The notes under the pieces: model-generated
What the model was told of the DNA's origin: nothing
The model's input: only the letters and a program-made list of their open reading frames with translations
Databases searched by the model: none
Part shown: positions 33,673-36,158 of the stretch, piece after piece
Layout: each line of letters starts with the position of its first letter
Position numbering within the stretch: the first letter of the stretch is position 1
Assembly (NCBI GenBank): GCA_965279195.1
Contig: CBDIHP010000005.1
Coordinates: 1-36,158, forward strand
Source: CBDIHP01 sp965279195
GTDB taxonomy: Bacteria > Planctomycetota > Planctomycetia > Isosphaerales > Isosphaeraceae
Direction: 5' to 3'
DNA length: 36,158 nucleotides
Program-made: the position numbers and the translations under genes

Positions 33673-35426
33673 TCACTTGACCACGCGGAGCAGTTCCTCG
33701 ATCGAGGTCTTGCCCTGGATCACCTGCCGGAGGCCGTCCTCCTGGAGGTAGATCATGCCGTTCTTGCGGGCCTCGGCCTTGATCGCGTTCTGGGAGGGGT
33801 TGTCGCGGATCAGGTCGCGCATGGCGTCGGTGAGGACGAGCAGCTCGAAGATCCCGGTCCGGCCGAGGTAGCCGGTGCCGCCGCACTGCGGGCAGACCTG
33901 CTGGGGCTCGGCGGGCTTGCGGTAGAAGACGTCGACCTTGTCCGCCGGCAGGTTGGCCTTCTTGAGGAACTCGGGCTTGGGCTTGTACGGCTCCTTGCAG
34001 GTGTCGCAGAGCTTCCGCACGAGCCGCTGTCCGAGGATGGCCGAGAGGGCGGAGGAGAGCATGAACGGCTCGACGCCGAGGTCGATGAGCCGGAAGACGG
34101 CGGTCACGGTGTCGTTGGCGTGGACCGTGGAGAACACCATGTGGCCGGTGGTGGCCGCCTGGCAGGCGATGGTGGCGGTCTCCTGGTCGCGGATCTCGCC
34201 GATCATGATGACGTCGGGGTCCTGACGGAGGATCGACCTCAAGGAGCCGGCGAAGGTCTGGCCGCTCTTGGTGTTGATCTCCATCTGGGTGATGTTGTCG
34301 AGGGCGTACTCGATCGGGTCCTCGACGGTGATGATGTTCTTCTGGAAGCGGTCGATCTCGCGGAGGCAGGCGTAGAGCGTGGTGGTCTTGCCCGACCCCG
34401 TCGGCCCGCAGCACAGGAACATGCCGTGGGGCTGGGTGACGATCCCGCGGATCTCCTCGACCATCTTGGGCCGGAGCCCGACCTCGTCGATGCGGCCGAC
34501 GGAGGTGGCGTTGTCGAGGATACGCATGACCATCTTCTCGCCCGACTTCGAGCCCGAGGTGGCGACGCGGAAGTCGATCTCGCGGTTCTCGAGCTTGGCG
34601 CCGAACGATCCGTCCTGCGGCTTGCGCTTCTCGGAGATGTCGAGGGCCGCGAGGACCTTGAAGACGTTGAGCACGGCGTCGCCGGTCTGGCGGTCGAACG
34701 GCTCGGCGGCGTGGAGGATGCCGTCGATCCGGTAGCGGATCGAGAGCTGTTCCTGGGTCGGTTCGAGGTGGATGTCGGTCGAGCGGCGGAGGACGGCGTC
34801 GTAGACGAGTTCCTTCGCGGCCATGTATGACTTCGACTCCTCGGCGCGGGCGACCCGGTCGGGGTCGGCCTTGACCGAGCCCTGGGTCTTGCCGATGAAG
34901 ACGATCGGCGGGCCGGACTTGTCGCCGTGTCCGTCGCTGCGGTTGAAGACGCGCTTCATCCCGAGCATGTTGAAGACGTCGTTGGCGACCTCGCCCAGGT
35001 GGTACGGGGTGAGGACCTTCTGGTCGTCGGGGACCGTCTGGTTCCTCACATAGACATAGGAGAGGAGCGGCACGAAGTAGGCGAGCAGGAGGATCGGGAA
35101 GCCGAGGACGAACTTGGGGATCGCCAGGACCAGGGACAGCCCAGGACGCCCGAGACGAATACGGCGGAGTTCCACATCTCGAACTTGAGGTTGTTGAGCT
35201 CGCGGCAGTCGTCGTCGACCCAGTACGAGGTCCAGGACCAGAGCAGGTAGATGGCGACGACGGGGATGAACTTGAGCAGGTTGAGGTAGAACCCGGAGCC
35301 GCGGAGGTCGGCGATGGCGGCCGACTGGGCGAAGAGCAGACCGCCCACGTCGGCGGCCTGGGCCCCGGCGGTCGCGCCGAGGGTCAGCAGGACGAACGTC
35401 GCGAGGACGAGGCGCGAACGAAGCAT
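33673..35426 (-). CDS. PilB/GspE-type secretion ATPase with an N-terminal membrane region, frameshifted near 35139
   Basis: As read, the ATPase frame lacks a sensible N-terminus. The other frame starts at the ATG at 35426 (MLRSRLVLATFVLLTLGATA), with AAAGG upstream, and runs to SAVFVSGVLG. One missing C next to 35139 joins it to LSLVLAIPKFVLGFPILLLA, giving about 584 aa. The N-terminus therefore has a signal-like segment and two or three membrane spans instead of the usual MshEN-type domain. The ATPase part is complete: RSTDIHLEPTQEQLSIRYRI, Walker A GPTGSGKTTT at about residue 345, Walker B DPDVIMIGEIRDQET, and zinc cysteines CDTC and CPQCGGTGYLGR. It would power pilus or type II-like pseudopilus assembly at the inner membrane. 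PilT lies upstream on the same strand. Confidence 0.88.
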
Positions 35427-35617
35427 CGCAAGCCTTTCTGGCACGAGGAGACGCGGCCTTGCCGTGTGAATCCGGGAGGGGGTCGGGTGCGGGCGCCAGG
35501 TCGGGACGACCGAAGGATCCGGACCGGAACGGGACCACCCCCGCCGTCCCCGATCGGCGTCATGCCGCGCGGGGCGTTGCGGGGGGTCGGCGGGCCGATC
35601 CGTGAACGCGTCCGGTC

Positions 35618-36158
35618 TTAAAGGATACCGGGCTGGGCGATCGTAATGCCTTTGAGCGCCATCTTCAACATCTCGACGCTGGGGGCGACTTCGAAGGCCG
35701 TGGCCCGCTCAATCTTCTCTTCGACGACGAGCTTCCGCAAGGACTCGGTGAAGTCCTGCATCCCCTCTTCCTTGCCCATCCGGATGGCGTCGCCGAGCTT
35801 GGTATCCTCCTCGTTGAGGATCAGCTTCCGGATGATCGGGTTGGTCCGCATGATCTCGCAGGTCGGCACGCGGCCGATGCCCTTGGCGGCCAGCTCCTTG
35901 GTGGTCTGGAGCAGCTTCTGGGCGACGACGGCCTTGAGGTTGAAGGCCATCGACTGCCGAAGGGCCGGGTGCATGTCCGCGCGGGAAGAGGTCGAGGATG
36001 CGGCTGATCGTCGAGGGCGCGGAGGACGCGTGGATGGTCCCGAACACGAGGTGGCCGGTCTCGGCCGCGTGCATGGCCGCGTTGAACGTGTCGCGGTCAC
36101 GCATCTCGCCGACGAGGATGATGTCGGGGTCCTGCCGCACCGCATGCTTCAGGGCTGT
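35618..36158 (-). CDS. pilT: PilT-type twitching motility ATPase (5' end outside the window, frameshifted near 35980)
   Basis: The gene enters from the right edge reading ALKHAVRQDPDIILVGEMRD and AAETGHLVFGTIHASSAPST, the Walker B and histidine box of PilT. The frame breaks after ISRILDLFP. The other frame continues ADMHPALRQSMAFNLKAVVA and QKLLQTTKELAAKGIGRVPT to a stop at 35618. One extra base at about 35977-35984 explains the break. The C-terminal half includes the CEIMRTNPIIRKLI segment typical of PilT. PilT drives pilus retraction; the gene probably belongs with the PilB-like ATPase 191 bases downstream. PilU is a possible alternative name. The N-terminal half, with Walker A, is not in the window. 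Confidence 0.9.

Noticed and set aside
33616..34830. A 404-codon plus-strand frame opposite the PilB-like ATPase
   Set aside because: The minus strand carries Walker A, Walker B and zinc motifs; this frame is a shadow.

Overview
The window looks like chromosomal DNA of a planctomycete, most likely an Isosphaeraceae-type organism (inference). The signs are high G+C, a DUF1559 pseudopilin-like gene with its H-x9-DG end motif, a Tat-exported DUF1501 protein, a cytochrome c/WD40 fusion, a Tat-exported aldo/keto reductase and Gfo/Idh/MocA protein, and an LEPxE-LLS-like motif. No phage, transposase, CRISPR array, rRNA or tRNA was recognised.

Layout. 1-3743 (minus): a lipoate-ligase-family gene followed by 2-oxoglutarate dehydrogenase E1 (sucA), whose E2 partner needs lipoate. 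3884-4048: a 54-aa orphan protein. 4175-7659 (minus): a sigma-like regulator with an odd N-terminus, a D-threonine-aldolase-type PLP enzyme and a Tat-exported Gfo/Idh/MocA oxidoreductase. 7660-8605: a long non-coding stretch. 8606-11289 (plus): a small lipoprotein, a DUF1559 pseudopilin-like protein, a perfect 18-bp hairpin terminator and a membrane-anchored TPR protein. 11315-18534 (minus): a planctomycete-style exported set of DUF1501, CocE/NonD hydrolase, PPC-domain protein and cytochrome c/WD40 protein. 18941-20551: a TolC-family outer-membrane protein. 20658-23480 (minus): an ArsR-type regulator with a Lys/Ala/Pro tail, a CusF-like/SCO copper lipoprotein and a creatininase-family amidohydrolase. 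23645-26400 (plus): glutamate dehydrogenase and adenylosuccinate lyase. 26489-29418 (minus): ribosomal protein S21, a glycine-rich RRM protein, an aldo/keto reductase and csrA. 29979-32717 (plus): ispF, cysS, ruvC. 32791 to the right edge (minus): a CvpA-like membrane protein, a PilB/GspE-type ATPase with a membrane N-terminus, and PilT.

How the genes relate. Most are housekeeping (TCA cycle, nitrogen assimilation, purine and isoprenoid synthesis, cysteinyl-tRNA charging, Holliday-junction resolution) mixed with planctomycete envelope genes. Two ATPases of type IV pilus/type II secretion type sit together at the right end, and a pseudopilin-like DUF1559 protein lies further left.

The most important caution is that five otherwise intact genes each carry one apparent single-base frameshift: the PPC protein near 13005, the RRM protein at 26928-26933, the aldo/keto reductase near 28337, PilB near 35139 and PilT near 35980. 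All lie in short G/C-rich contexts, which points to residual indel errors in the sequence more than to five real pseudogenes. I found no clearly new multi-gene system. The most unusual items are the sigma-like protein with an LEPxE-like N-terminus, the CusF-SCO fusion with a C-x5-C copper site, the ArsR protein with a histone-H1-like tail, and the PilB-like ATPase whose usual N-terminal domain is replaced by a signal/membrane region.
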